NCBI GenBank assembly: GCA_019633425.1
Contig: WSUB01000011.1
Location: 124,001 to 188,000 of the forward strand
DNA: 64,000 nucleotides
Direction of reading: 5' to 3'
Source: Tulasnella sp. 424
Taxonomy: Eukaryota; Basidiomycota; Agaricomycetes; Cantharellales; Tulasnellaceae
In this document: piece by piece, positions 1 through 11,749 of the stretch
Position numbering within the stretch: the stretch's first letter is position 1
Layout of the letters: every line of letters begins with the position of its first letter
Program-made: the position numbers and the translations under genes
Notes under the pieces: model-generated
Told to the model about the DNA's origin: nothing
What the model saw: the letters and a program-made list of their open reading frames with translations, nothing else
Database searches by the model: none

Positions 1-1730
1 TGTGAGGTTCCTAAAGAGAGTAGGTCTCGGGTAGACTAACTGAAATAATCCTCACCTAAGCCTCTCTCTTTGGAACGTGGGCGACGGGATCGCCTCGGGT
101 CTGAGTAGCAGCTGATGACGAAATCGTCGCTTTAAAATTGGCAGCCTCTTGTATAGAGGTAGTTGTAGGATCCGGACAGCGGTTTCCTACGAGGCTGGCT
201 GTAGTTGGGGCGAACACCGGCTGTTGATCACGACGATGGATGGGGAGGATGGACTCAGTGGTAGATGCGGATAGAGATAATTGTGGTAGGCTTATGCTGA
301 GCCGCGGAGATGGGTTGGCTAGCGACCCTCTATGAATGATGGGAGCACTTGATTGACCGTCGACTGGGGAGGGGACAAGGGCAACTGTCTCATGGTGTCG
401 TGGCATGTACGGCGTGGGGCTGCCTAAAGGTAGTACCGTGATGAGAAGGGTGATAGGAAGGTAATGGGATGGAGGAGTTTTGGAGATGTAACATTTTTAC
501 TTGCGTTCTTGTAGTCCGGCTAATATGTCGGTGGCTGGAACAGGGATGTTTCTTCTAGTTGCAGTATTCTGATAGGGGGATAAATTGCGGAAGAAACTGA
601 AGCCACCTGGGATGCCTTGCATGTGTTCTCTCATCCTGCACGGCCGCATGCGCAGGCAGCAAGTGGGAGGAGTACTCCAGCACTCGCAACACGCGATTGT
701 TGGAGAACCCATGCAGATAACTTGGCGAAGTGCGGTAGGGGGTCGATTGAATTCTACAGGGGGAAAATAAGATCGTCCTCTGGCTTGTATTTCATAATCC
801 ATCCCATTTTGCCTCGGTAGGGAGACCTTCTAACGCGTTGCGTGACTGGAATACCAGTCCCACAGTTAGAAACTTGTCTGAGTCTCAATCCTCCATGCAT
901 GCATGCATACATACATACATACATACATACCTACCCTGATAAAGCCGTGCCACCCCTCCGGCTTGCTTTTGCCTCGATTGGAATGCGTTTTAACACGTTG
1001 TATGTGGCTGGAGTGGCTGGAGTACCATTCCCACGGTTAGATATTTGTCTGAGTTTCAATCCTACCCTGCAGCTGATAAACCTAACTCACATGTATCCAC
1101 ACCGCTTTCTCACTGGCAGCCCTTCGCTTCGCGGCGAGAGCAACCTCATCGCTTTGCCTTGCGATTTCTTTGCGCCGCCTAATCCCACCCTTTCGTCGCT
1201 CATTGCCAGGAATGCCGATGGACCCATCTTGCCGTACGAGCGAGGCGAAACTAGTAACGATGGTGCGTCCTGAATGGAAACAAGGCGAGCCCTGGAAATT
1301 GGTGTTATTGATTGCGATTCCTGCACCATTATTGATAGGACTTGAGGAGGAAAGTCGGACCTTGATCCACAGTCCGGTGAAAAAATCTGAGGACGTTGTC
1401 AATTCGCGAATGAGCGTGCTGTGGAAGTAAGGCGGGACTAGAACACGCCCCTGCTGCCAAGCCTGACCTTATCCTCGTACTAATACCGTCCTTTCGGTCC
1501 GCTTCACCACGCGGTATCTAGAGGCTCACGTATACGTATTTAGGCGGACGGTTCTTGACTTACTCGTTGAACGAATATCTTCCGTTAAAGAATTCCCTGA
1601 GAAAGAGATGGCTCAAGTGATCATCATTGCGTTACACATTTGAAGGTGGAGAACTGTTCGGATACTGTATGGTGAACGTCGTAGTGGAGAGAGCTCAATG
1701 TCGCCATAGCCATCAGGGCGCTCTCTAAAA
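1..1730. repeat. Segmental repeat block, left copy
   Basis: No convincing gene is visible. The block is a diverged copy of sequence at about 11750-14560: the stretch near 56-406 matches 11810-12181 and the stretch near 1090-1560 matches 13865-14330, with point differences and small indels, and with about 1 kb of extra sequence in the right copy. Short open frames in both copies are not conserved as proteins in any way I could recognise. It is probably an old duplication or a decayed dispersed element. No terminal repeats or transposase were seen. Confidence 0.6.
894..930. repeat. Tetranucleotide microsatellite
   Basis: A run of CATG units passing into CATA units (about nine units) inside the left repeat block. 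The right copy of the block lacks it at the matching place (near 12720). Confidence 0.9.
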
Positions 1731-1731
1731 G

Positions 1732-2442
1732 CTAACTTGAAGGAGCTCCGTCGTGAAGTGCATCGAGGCTTCGCTGCTCATACAGCCCGGAACGAGCAAA
1801 GGAAGTCCGGGTCAGGTTTGATTGTAGTGACGTCCTGGCGAATGCTCGATACAAAATAGGATTGGGAGCCGCTTCTTTTGCACTTGAATTCCTCCTACTA
1901 CGGTCAAATTTAAAAGAGCAGATTGCTTCAATGGCTTCATCCAACGAACGTCCTGGTAAGACCCTCCCGGGCTTCCAGAATTGAAGTGTCGTTGGAGTAA
2001 CTCCAAAACAAATGGGATGTTTCGCGGCAGTCGTGCTGAGGGAATCAGAGCTTGAGAGCTCCCAGTTGAAAGTACGAGCTACCGCCCACATCAGCTAATA
2101 TTCGACAGGTCGTTTAATTCCTGTCGCGCTGCGGCCCTGCAATATCTGCCTCCCTTCACAAACTGTGCCCAGATCTTCAGAGCGCCACCACTGAACCTTA
2201 GTCGCGGCATTCGGTCGAGGAGAACTAATTTGTGCATCTTTGACACAGGCCCTCGAGGTCCATCGTGGACTTTACTCCTCTCGAAATTCCTTCGCAGCTT
2301 GTAACTATCCAGCAGAAAGGGCGTTACTCTCAAGAGGGAGCGTGGGAATCCTTGTCCATGTTTGTTTGCTGTGAGGTGTGTATCTGAGCGCCACAGTCTC
2401 CCATCCACCAACCTCTAAAGCTAGTTGTGCCTAGCCAGCCGA
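1732..2442. repeat. F-box unit 5' flank, copy A
   Basis: Upstream flank of the F-box gene at 2443. The part near 1740-2090 resembles 6590-6960, which lies upstream of the frameshifted copy at 7045. The part near 2100-2440 resembles 15265-15612, upstream of the copy at 15613. The duplicated unit therefore includes upstream DNA, and different copies kept different pieces. Contains no recognisable gene. Confidence 0.6.
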
Positions 2443-3523
2443 ATGTCTACGTGTCTTAGTCGATCAGAAACTGCTTCTTGTACTACGTATGATGCTATTA
2501 ATCTTTCCTTAACCGCCGCCCGACTAACGTATCTGGAGCTTCAGTGGTTCCCTTGCACGCGCCGTGGTCACCAACCAACCGATCCCCTGCCTTCGCATCC
2601 CTCGACGACCATTGCCTCCTGAACTCTTACTCGCAATTATCGAGGAGCTGTGCAGGTCGCCGAATCCCCTTAGCTTTATGCGAGAGAATAAGGTCACTTC
2701 GACTCTTGCAGCTTTGGCGCTAGTCAGCCGAGCGGCCAACTCCATTGCGACTCCCGTCCTCTACCAACGCGTCCAGCTCGTTGAAGTCAACGAACACGCT
2801 CTGTTCCGTCGTACACTATCGCAATCCACTCGACGGATATATCTCGCTTCATTGGTCAAGTCATTCTTCGCTGCCGTCCCGTTCGACCTCGTCTGGCGAC
2901 TAGTCGAGGATAACATCGCTCTCGTCAGACCGTCGGTCGAGGTTCTTCACGTCCAAAAGTGGTCATGCGCTAAGGGACGCCCGGCAAACCCGCCGCATGA
3001 CCTTACATCCTTTCCCAATCTGCGGACGTTGAGCGTAGGAAACACACGCATACCAATACCGCCACTCCAGCAAGTTCCTCAAAAGCTGGAACGACTGCTT
3101 TTGGATGAATATAACGCAGAGGGCGTGGTGCAAAGCCTTCTCGATGAATCTCGAAAAGGTATCACGAGAGGGAACCTCACGATCTACATATACTACGTGG
3201 GCCTTGAGAAGCAGCGGTCCATCTTAGGTTTGTGGCGATTAATTCGTGGATCCGCTGCAAACTCTGCCGGCAGGTCTAAAAAGTCGCCACCAATTCGAAT
3301 AATCCATATCCTGTACGCGCAGGCTTGCAAAGTGGCGCACCGGTGGATCAGCGGGAGTGGCCCTATTGACGATCAGTGCTACTGCCTTCCTGTGCCTATT
3401 ATCGGAGACGCTCATGATTGGCTATTTGACCGCATTGAAAGCGGATTGCTATGGGAGTTGGATGTTATTCCGATGGACTCCTGGTCATATTCGGTGTTGG
3501 AACGTTGTCCGCATGGTTTTTAA
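2443..3523 (+). CDS. F-box-like protein, copy A
   Basis: Two exons, 2443-2486 and 2545-3523. The 58-nt intron has a GTATGA donor, an internal GACTAAC branch site and a CAG end. The joined frame gives 340 residues. An F-box-like motif lies near residues 33-75: RRPLPPELLLAIIEEL, then ALALVSRAANSIATPVLYQR. It is followed by a degenerate leucine-rich stretch (near LRTLSVGNTRIP and LERLLLDEYN). In this family the F-box usually binds Skp1 in an SCF ubiquitin ligase and the C-terminal part recognises a target; the target here is unknown. A near-identical paralog sits at 15613-16693 with the same intron. Agaricomycetes carry large expanded families of such genes. No introns were seen after the first. 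Start and splice choice are supported by conservation between copies. Confidence 0.8.
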
Positions 3524-3572
3524 GAGACTCCTCCGAATTTAACACGCCCACTATTTCAAGGAGACAAAGTGG

Positions 3573-3785
3573 TTGCACTTAGATAGTGTACATGTAAATA
3601 ATCCGCGCAATTTCAGGGGACCGTTTGCAACCAAGACCATAGCTCACAGCAAATCACTTCGTATCACTCTTTGGAGCATAGTACACTCCGAACTCCAGTT
3701 CCGGAAGAAGCGAAATATCCGCCATCGAGTCGCAACCTGGCGACTGGGGCATAGCAATAAAAACAGTGGCGACGAATTCGGACTT
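3573..3785 (-). pseudogene. Relic of membrane-family gene (C-terminal end)
   Basis: Read on the minus strand this matches the last part of the gene at 16824-17561, including the family motifs TVFIAMPQ and LPELEFGVY. The copy lacks everything upstream of that, including the membrane segment. The match to 16736-16980 stops abruptly near 3785, inside coding sequence, which marks the breakpoint of the duplicated F-box unit. It cannot make a complete protein. Confidence 0.8.
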
Positions 3786-6540
3786 TTCTAAGTGGCATCC
3801 ACATCCCGCGTCTCGCTTCCCAGAAAAACCCACGTATTCAGATGTGCATACGCGTGTTTATGCGGGTGTTCGATATGACCCTTGCAGCAGCGTTCCACGC
3901 GGGGATTGTTGGGAGAGCAAAGTAAGGCTAGACGGAAATAAAGGCACTCACCCCTTCACCCCTCACGCCCCTGAACGTACCCTCACTCTCCACAAACCGC
4001 GCAGCGTTCTTCCAAAACCCACTCACAAGGCACCTCCTCAGCCGTTGAGCATCCCCTTCACAGCTCTGCAGCGGCGTCAGTCCGAACCGCTGCATGTACT
4101 TTTTCAACTGCGACCGGATCGACACGGCTCGCGATAAAGCCCGGAAGTTGAGCGCGTGTTGGCAGCACTAGGATAAGGAAGAAGCGTAGCGGATGGAGGC
4201 GTTGTAAGCTAGAAAGGGGGGCAAGAAGGTAGTGTGATTGGTTCGGAGTGAGCGGGCAGGCGTATCCGACGACCCCGGCGGACGATCGAAGAAGGGAAGG
4301 ACCCACCGTTGAGTAGCGTTAGATGGTCCTTGCGGATCGTGAAAGGGAAGTCAATCAGCGCCCAAAAGGCAAATCAAGAAAAAAAGGGCCAAAGATGCAC
4401 AAAAAGGACAACTCACCCCTTCTTCCGCTGTAAACTCCCTTCTCTCCAATTCGGCCAACGCACCCGCACTACCCCCGTCGGGTATAACGAACACATCTTG
4501 AACCGAAACCATAGCAGCGATTGTTAACATCTTTCCAGAGCACTTGTACTCTTTCGAGCTAAATAGCTAAATGTATCGTTATCAAAAAAAAATCAAGATC
4601 ATACATGGCACCTTAGAAAGCAAAGACTTACCGCTCTAGCGATGTTCACCCCCACAGGCCACTCGGCGACTTTCTCCCCAACGAGCGTCAACCTCCCATC
4701 CTCACCGACCATGCCCGCTCCAATCAACGCTTCCAGCGCCCTCAGGACACCCTCCGCAAGGGGGGTTTGTCACCCACTCGAATTTGACCAAATCGTCGAT
4801 GCCCAGCGCTTTGAGCTGAAGGATGGGCATCGTCAAGTCCGTTCGAACGATTTCGGGCGGGGTCGTCGTCAGCATCACCGACGGGTGTTGAACGCCGATT
4901 CGGGGTACAGTCGGAAGCAGATCCCGGGCGACGTTCGACCTGCTCGTCCTGCTCGTTGAGTTGCGCGCCCTCGGGAGGTGGGTACGATCGTTAGACGGAA
5001 TAGAGTTGTCTTGGCGTTGTACGTTCGAATCTGAAAATCAAAAAGCCGGGAAGGTCATTTTCCCGTATTTCAAATTCGTCAGCCACCGACGCTTTTTCAG
5101 GGAAAAATGAAATTCCCAATTCCGAACGCACCTTTACAAATCCGCAATCAACTACAAAGTTGATCCTATCAATCGTCACGCTAGCCTCGGCGATATTGGT
5201 CGACACGACGACTTTGCGAGACATCTTTTCCGCCGGTTGGAAGACCGCGAGTTGGGCGTCGGTCGTAAGCCCAGCGTATAGCGGTAAAGGTTGGAGTCCG
5301 AGAGATCCTTTAGGAAGCCTAGAAGATGAGAGTAACCAGCCCCTTTTGAGTACAACTCGATGTGTTGGGCTGAGGGGAGAGCAATCACTCACGTAGGTAT
5401 ACGCTCAGCAATCTCAGATATGCACCTGTCAATCTCTTTCCTCCCAGTTAAGAAAACCAAAACGTCGCCAGGACCTTGCTAAAGGCCGTAAAGAGGACGG
5501 GGGGGGGGGACGACCCAGACTTCGAAAATGTGTCCAAGTCAGTTGCTCGAAAAATCCATTAGAGACGGGATCTTTCGTCCCGCCGATACCCATTCAAAAC
5601 GTACCCGTAAATGAATCTCCCACACAATTCGAACAGCTTCCATCACATAGTCCGAGCAAGGTTCCTTCAAGTAGGCGATCTCATCGGGGAACATCCGAAC
5701 TTCGAGACTGACTATGACGGCGTCTTGCGGGGTGCAACCTTCGCAGGTGGTGAAGTATTCGTGGAAGGACGTAGCGTCGAGCGTGGCTGAGGAGACGATG
5801 AGTCGAAGAGTTGGTCGTTTTCGTCGGACTCTGGGGTGTAAATGAAATTGTAAGTGATGAATGTCGATGCGCCTTGAGCTTTCAAGACGGGTGGCTCACT
5901 TTTTCAGAATCTCAAGGAGAAGGTCCGTGTATATGCTCCGCTCGTGAGCTTCATCGATCTGAAGTCCAGGCCAATGTCAGTCTATAACATTAAAATACTC
6001 CTCCCGTGATCATAAATTAGCGACTGACCATTATGACTGAGTACTTGCTGAGCAACGGATCGAGCATCGTCTCCCTGAACAACATCCCATCCGTCATATA
6101 TTTGATCCTCGTTCGTTCTTTATCGCGACATCTTCAAATCGGATTGTATATCCAGCCTGGGAGGGAAGGGAAGAGGTCCAAGTCAGACATGTCGTCGAAC
6201 AAACTGAAGTCCAACTCCCCACCTCATCTCCCAAAAGAGTCCCAACTTCCTGAGCCACCCTCGTAGCACCGACGTAGCAGCTACCCTTCTGGGTTGAGTG
6301 CACGCAATAACGTGCCCCTGAGCAGCCCAACCGGATTCGTATAGGTACTGTGGTAACTCTTTCTTTCGTCAGGCAGGCCTTGCTTCACTCCCAAAAAAGA
6401 CTCAAGACCAAGGGCCGTTTCTCTCACTCACGAGTAGTTTCCCCGCAACCAGTTTGCCCGACGACGATCGTGACACCGTGTTTCTCCACGCAATACAACA
6501 ATTTTTCACCTTGAGATGGCGGAAAGACGAAAGGGTAAAG
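3786..6540 (-). pseudogene. DHX35-type DEAH RNA helicase, truncated and frameshifted
   Basis: Minus strand, with GT-AG introns still recognisable. Motifs in order: TIVVGQTGCGETT (near 6435-6475), CTQPRR (near 6275), IDEAHERS (about 5940-5958), SATLDA (near 5785), VLVFLTGRKE (near 5450), VVVSTNIAEASVTID (near 5170-5215), QRAGRAGRT (near 4930-4955), then the helicase-associated C-terminal region down to WCCQHALNFRALSRA (near 4140-4175). The family works in RNA remodelling and splicing. Here the Walker A lysine reads Glu (codon 6439-6441). Frame breaks fall near 6265, 6125, 4880 and in the G6 run at 4760-4765. Both the N-terminus and the final exon are missing, cut off at F-box unit sequences on both sides. 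Introns are kept, so this is a genomic copy rather than a retrocopy. The helicase should be non-functional. Confidence 0.85.
5499..5509. repeat. G11 homopolymer
   Basis: Eleven consecutive G within an intron of the helicase pseudogene. Such runs are prone to indel errors in sequencing and should be kept in mind when judging nearby frameshifts. Confidence 0.9.
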
Positions 6541-7044
6541 GTGGTTTTACATATTTTGGACATGTCAGAAGAGGCCGCCTCGGGCCGATGATATAAGCGG
6601 AATAAAGAGACGTACGATGTTTAAAGATTGGAAGCCGTTCCCTTTGTGCTTGAATTCCTCCGGCTGCAGTCAAGGGCGCTGATTGAAGAACATGGCCTTC
6701 AGCTTCAGTGGCCCGGTCCAACGAACTTCCTGGTGCGACCGTCCCGGGCTTCCAGAATTGAAGAGCCATTGGTATAACGCAAAGGCTAATTGAATGCTTC
6801 GCGATATTCGTGCTGAAGCGGAGCCAAGGTCCCTTGACGTGAAACCGCAGTCGAGAAGGTGGTGGAAGGTTGGAAGCCTAAGGTGAGGTGATTATAAGGA
6901 TGAAGTCCGCCCGAGCTCCGAGCACGAACATCACTGGATCCGCCTCCAGTCGTTACTCAAAAAGAGAGCCCCGCGATTGAAAGTACGAGCTGTTGCTTAT
7001 CCTTGCTAATATGTAGGATTGATTTGAACTTTCTTGAAATCAGG
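6541..7044. repeat. F-box unit 5' flank, copy B
   Basis: Matches 1740-2090 upstream of copy A in a diverged form. Its left edge abuts the broken 5' end of the helicase pseudogene, which places the insertion or duplication junction near 6535. Confidence 0.55.
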
Positions 7045-8378
7045 ATGTCCGAGTGCCTCTTCCTCGACGGTGTTGTTTGCAACGCCGCCCCTGACAAAAG
7101 GACAAGTGAGAAAGCCCCAGCACCTGCTCCAGCTGCCATCGGGTGTGTAGTCATCCCAATAGTACCGTTTTATCAGCTAAACTGTACTCTGGTTCTCAGG
7201 GACACGATATCGCTATGCTGTGTGGACTCCCGATCTTCTATTTCACTCAACGGCCGACCGACCCTCCCACTTGAGCTTTTCATCGAGATCATCGAACAAC
7301 TCGCCGTTCCCCAAGCTCGGTCCAGCTTTACGTTTAAAAAAGGTCTTTCGAGACTCTCGTTTCTCTGGCGCTGCTTAACCAAACATTCAATGGATTGGTT
7401 ACCCCCATCCTTTATCGCCGGATCCGACTCATTACTCCCGACGCTATACGATCGCTCCGCAGAACCTTATCCAATCCACCCCGGGGAACCTATCTATGCG
7501 ACTTTGTCAAATACTTCTCCGTGTCTTACCCGACGGACAACGCAGCGGCAGATATCCCAGACATCGTCAATCTCATACGGGACTCTGTAGAATATATTCA
7601 CGTCAACAACCGGTCAGGCAACTCCGCTGCTCCCGGGCATTGTGACTCCTTTGGATCGGTCCGTAATTTACGACAGCTCAGTATCAGTTCAGGAAGTGTG
7701 GCATCCCCGGGCATCCGCCTCCAGGGGCTCTCTGGCCTGGAATCAGTCGTGCTCGATTATACAAATGCCCTACGGATGGTCAAAGAGATTCTTGCGGCCG
7801 CTTCCAACGGTGATGAAGGAGTAATGGACCGAAACCTCTCTATCTACTGCGTAGCTCCTGGAATCCCGACCCCCTACCGCGTAGTGATGTGGGTGGAAGA
7901 GTTTTGCAAAGAGTTCATCGCTACCGGCAGGAACCGGCCACCATTCAGAGTCATCATGTTCTTTCATGAGACGAGTCCTCGTCCGGCCTACATGTGGACC
8001 TCAAATCTGGCGACGTTGCCAGATCGTTGGTTTGGCCTCCCTGTTCCAGCTTCGCCGCAAAGGTTGGCCAGTTTGGAGTTCGACCAGTGGCTTCACAGAA
8101 GCATTGACGACGGATCTCTTTGGGAGATTGATCCAATTCCGATAAGTGGATGGGCTATCTGGCTCAAGGAGAAGTCCGAACAGTCTGTTCCTGAAGGTAG
8201 CGACGTGTCATTTAATTATTACTACTTCCACGGTCCTGAACTGCCTGCCCTTCTTCATAGCTGTGTCCGGATCTTTGGAGGGTCACAACTGAATCTCAAA
8301 GCCAGTCGACGGGCCCGGATAACATTTGGAGATCGATGGCGCAGTTCTTTCGAGTCCATAATAATGACTGGAGCCTAG
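7045..8378 (+). pseudogene. F-box-like protein, copy B, one frameshift
   Basis: Probable exons 7045-7142 and 7200-8378. The 57-nt GTGTGT...CAG intron is frame-neutral, so a no-intron reading is also possible. The F-box motif begins RPTLPLELFIEIIEQL. The reading frame then shifts by one base at the A6 run 7336-7341 and resumes as SLALLNQTFNGLVTPILYRR, which aligns with ALALVSRAANSIATPVLYQR of copy A. After the shift about 345 codons are open to the stop at 8378. A single homopolymer indel could be a sequencing error, in which case the gene is intact at about 425 residues. Otherwise it is a young pseudogene. The C-terminal part is diverged from copies A and D. Confidence 0.65.
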
Positions 8379-8985
8379 GATGGCCGAGCGTCAACTGCAA
8401 GAACCGACTTCTCTCATCGACAAACGTCGCGGCTGGCTTATTCAGTGATGGGAAATAGATGGCCTGTAATATTCTTAAGAACATTTACATGAACATAGCG
8501 TGTCTTATCTTCGAAAAAGCATCAATTTTATTCTCTCTCTCTCTCAAGTGCCTGTGCAGGTTGTGTTCTTCGACAGGCGCCGGCTCTGGAACTTCAGCGG
8601 AGAAGTATACAGCGTCGTATACGCATCAGACATAGCCCTAGGAGCTAGGGTGTTCTTCGGCCTATGTTTTCTGGAGGAACGTCCTCGATGATTGCTCGTT
8701 TTCACAGCATGGGCGACCGCTGAATGACACCCCGGCATTCCTAAGTCCCGCCCTGTTTCCATTAGTACGATCAAGAAGAATCAAGAATGAACATCACTCT
8801 AGCGTTTTGCTTCTTTGGCAGGAAGATCTCTCATTCTATAGCGGCGTCGCTCACCCGAAATGCCGCACGGGAGCTGTGTTCGGGGTTAAGCGCCCGATGG
8901 TTGCTGCCGTTCTGCCGAGCTTACGTTGACGATCGAGTTACCGCGGACCAATTCGCTGCATGCGCAAAGCATCAGAAACAGGGCC
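8379..8985. other. Intergenic, F-box B to methyltransferase
   Basis: Carries a short CT dinucleotide run near 8533-8546 and presumably the promoter of the methyltransferase. No gene was recognised. Confidence 0.5.
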
Positions 8986-10163
8986 ATGTCTACCTTCTCC
9001 AACTCCTCATTCGACGCTGCTCGATATGCGGCATCTCGTCCGACCTATCCACCTGTACTCCTGAACACGGTTCTGCATTATCACCTTCGTGGAAAGTCCG
9101 ACGAAGAAGGGAAAAGCAAAGCCCTCGATCTTGGTTGCGGAACTGGTGAGCATTAGGGCGATTTCTTCTCTTCAAGAGCAAAGGCTGTGATCGGGGTTCT
9201 AGGTGATCGATGGATGCATGATTTGGGCTGAACTTGGAATAATTAGGTCAAGCCACACAACTGCTTCCAAACCATTTTACAAGCGTCATAGGAAGTGATC
9301 CTTCTAATGTGATGATCGAGCAAGCGAAGAGGCAGAACATCGCGTCCAACTTGACCTTTATTGTTTCCAAGGCTGAAGACATAGCGGCTAAGGTCGACCC
9401 CGCATCGATCGACCTAGTGGTTGCTGGTCTGTATATCAAACTTTCTCTGCATCGAAAAATAGCCAATGTTTGTGGTAATCTAGGTGAAGCGGCACATTGG
9501 TTCGACCATAAGCAGCTTTGGCCGATTCTAGGTAGGATCCTCAAACCCGGAGGAACAGTGGCATATTGGGTTAGTCACCTTTTGAATCGTTCACCGGCGC
9601 GTTTCTTTTCCGCTCACTACTCTTGGGGCAAAAAGGGTTACGCAAGAACAAGGATAACTGGGCATCCAGAGCTCACTCCACTCATCAACGAATATTGCGT
9701 CGGCGATAGTGGGCTCGGTCCATACTGGCAAGGACCAGGTCATGGGATTTGCCACAATCTCTACCGCGATATCAGCTTCCCCGCCTCAGAGGAATGGGAC
9801 CCAGCATCGGGAAAGAGGGTCTACTTTACTGGAGACACGAAATTTCCAGATCTGAAACTCCCTTTTTATCCACTCCCCTCAAGCAACGCTGAGGACCCCT
9901 TCTCTGTCCAGGAGGACTTTCGAACGGACATGATTCTTTCAAAAACGATGACTTGGATACAGATCGAGAAGTGGTGGAGAAGTTGGAGCGCGTTGTATAC
10001 TTACCTTGAACGTCATCCTGAGGAGAAGGCAAGAACCGGACAGGGCAAAGACGGCGATATCCTTGATCGGTTCCTGTACGACCTTCAGGAGAGGCTCAGA
10101 ACGGATGACGTGACGATGGAGTGGCCATTGGGGTTGATGATGATCAAGAAGAGAAGCGCGTAA
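8986..10163 (+). CDS. SAM-dependent methyltransferase (Methyltransf_11 / TMT1-CRG1 like)
   Basis: Four exons: 8986-9145, 9247-9426, 9484-9569 and 9636-10163, giving 317 residues. The last two introns (57 and 66 nt) are multiples of three without stops and could be misread as coding. Removing them restores family motifs: VVAGEAAHWFD across one and TVAYWGYA across the other. The first exon starts at ATG with FDAARYAASRPTYP. The SAM-binding motif LDLGCGTGQATQLL spans the first intron (residues about 48-61). A second landmark is LGRILKPGGTVAYWG, and WSAYTYL-like tryptophan-rich sequence lies near the end. Yeast relatives methylate trans-aconitate or act in lipid and drug response; the substrate here cannot be told. 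No catalytic loss is visible. It sits on the same strand as F-box B, 600 bp downstream. Confidence 0.85.
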
Positions 10164-10311
10164 TGGAATAAAGAGAAAGATTCAACTTTGTAAATTCAAT
10201 CTTCGTCGTATTCAATTTGCTTAATACGCTCGTTTGTTAAATCAATTGCGGCGATCCCATGCCTATTAAATCAACGACTGAAAGGCTATCCGGATCCAGA
10301 AAGCGAAACCA

Positions 10312-11106
10312 TTACCTCCATCGGCCAAGGCGACACCTATCGTGATCTCGCTCTCCTTTGCAGAACACTTCTCGAGAGTGAGTGGGTAACCAAAACCGGT
10401 GGACCGACGGATGGAGAACTGGAAACTCCAAAGGTGGCGCCGGAATAAGTGGCAATAGCCGAAGTGGAGGAAGTGAAGCGAGGGCGTGGCAGGGATTGAG
10501 GGTGAGGGCGAGGGTGGAGCGAGATTCAGAGATCGAGTTGCAGCTGTTCGCCGGAACTTGGCTGTATGCGATTGGAATCGATACCAACAAGCCGGAAGAT
10601 GTCGTCGATAGCCAATGGGAGCGCAAGCGTTGCAGGGACCATGGTCGAAGACTGCTGGAGCCAGAGTCGATGGACGAAAGTGGAGGGCATCGGCATTCGG
10701 ACTCGAGCTCGGGAGAAAGAAGCGCGAGCACGTCGTTCACTTGCTGAAGGGACGCGTCGACCTCATCAGAGCTGCCGTCAAGTGAAGGAGGGAGGACTGG
10801 GCTGAGTGGCAACTTCGGGAGGAGGGAAACTTGTTGGACGGCTTGAGTGTACATTGCAATTGGAACCGAGGAGCGCTTGAATCCAGTTGCGGTTAGTGAA
10901 GAGGTCAAGAGGTGTGACGGGTGCAGCCCGCGCGGAGGGGGACGATCGGGGATATTCCCGATCGTCGCCCTCGATAGGGTCCAAAGGAGTGTGCGGTCGA
11001 TCGAATCAAACTGTCCTGCCGAGCGGGACGGCCAAGGAGTCCGATAGAATGATAAAGAACTAACCACTAGATATAGGCAGAATGTATAGGATAGGAAAGG
11101 AAACAT
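10312..11106 (-). CDS. Unrecognised open frame, doubtful
   Basis: A 264-codon open frame on the minus strand, rich in Ser, Pro and Leu, with a hydrophobic start. I do not recognise it. Short stretches in the other two minus-strand frames look equally protein-like (for example one beginning MPSTFVHRLWLQQ near 10690, and another containing ESEITIGVALADGG near 10340). This would fit a real gene that is either spliced in a way I could not resolve or broken by frameshifts. A further 82-codon minus-strand frame at 11192-11440 may belong to it. No domain, no supported start. Confidence 0.25.
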   Translation of the reverse strand: MFPFLSYTFCLYLVVSSLSFYRTPWPSRSAGQFDSIDRTLLWTLSRATIGNIPDRPPPRGLHPSHLLTSSLTATGFKRSSVPIAMYTQAVQQVSLLPKLPLSPVLPPSLDGSSDEVDASLQQVNDVLALLSPELESECRCPPLSSIDSGSSSLRPWSLQRLRSHWLSTTSSGLLVSIPIAYSQVPANSCNSISESRSTLALTLNPCHALASLPPLRLLPLIPAPPLEFPVLHPSVHRFWLPTHSREVFCKGERDHDRCRLGRWR

Positions 11107-11440
11107 GGAAGGAGAAAACAGCTAAATAATGAAACAAGAAACAAAATCTGGCCCGAAATCAAGTCTCGATCCGGATCCGGGCACAGACAAGCTAGCGCGC
11201 TACTGGGTTCTCAGAGCTGCCAGGAAGGAGAGTGATGTCAATAGGACGAGGTCTTAGAGAGATTTCAGCATGGAAAGTGTGAGTACTTAATATGGTTCCC
11301 GCCTGGGCGATAACGTCCAGAAATTCAAGCTGAAGCGAAACCAGCAGACTTTGGTTGCCGTCTGCATCGTTATCAAATACTTGGTCTGGCTCTCTGGATC
11401 CGGACATTGATCTCCTCCGTTGAGTTACGCACTCGCCCAT

Positions 11441-11749
11441 CTCTATAACTACTGCGTAGAGTGTATGTTGCAGCGCGAGCCCATCTTAAGCTTGGTCGCT
11501 ATTTCATCAGTCCATCGTAATCAATCGTCACAGTGCATTCGAGGGGCGAAACGAATAAAACAACTGTACAAAGACGCTGACTACGACATGGAGGTAAGCA
11601 GTGGAGTATAGTGAGACGTAAAGGGAGGGGGCATGATGACAGACACATGTCAGTGGCATGACAGACAGTGGCATGTTATATGCAAGGGAGTGGGTTTGGG
11701 GGATACCTTCTCTACGTGAGAGTCTAACCAACGACAAGATTAGTCGAAG
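11441..11749. other. Intergenic, nothing recognised
   Basis: No conserved frame, repeat or RNA was seen between the doubtful minus-strand frame and the right copy of the segmental repeat. Confidence 0.4.

Noticed and set aside
1..1730. Left-end repeat considered as telomeric or transposon sequence
   Set aside because: No telomere repeat, terminal inverted or direct repeats, or transposase or reverse transcriptase motif was seen.
9309..10163. Single long exon for the methyltransferase
   Set aside because: Two inserts of 57 and 66 nt with GT...AG ends interrupt conserved motifs. Removing them restores the family sequence, so they are frame-neutral introns.
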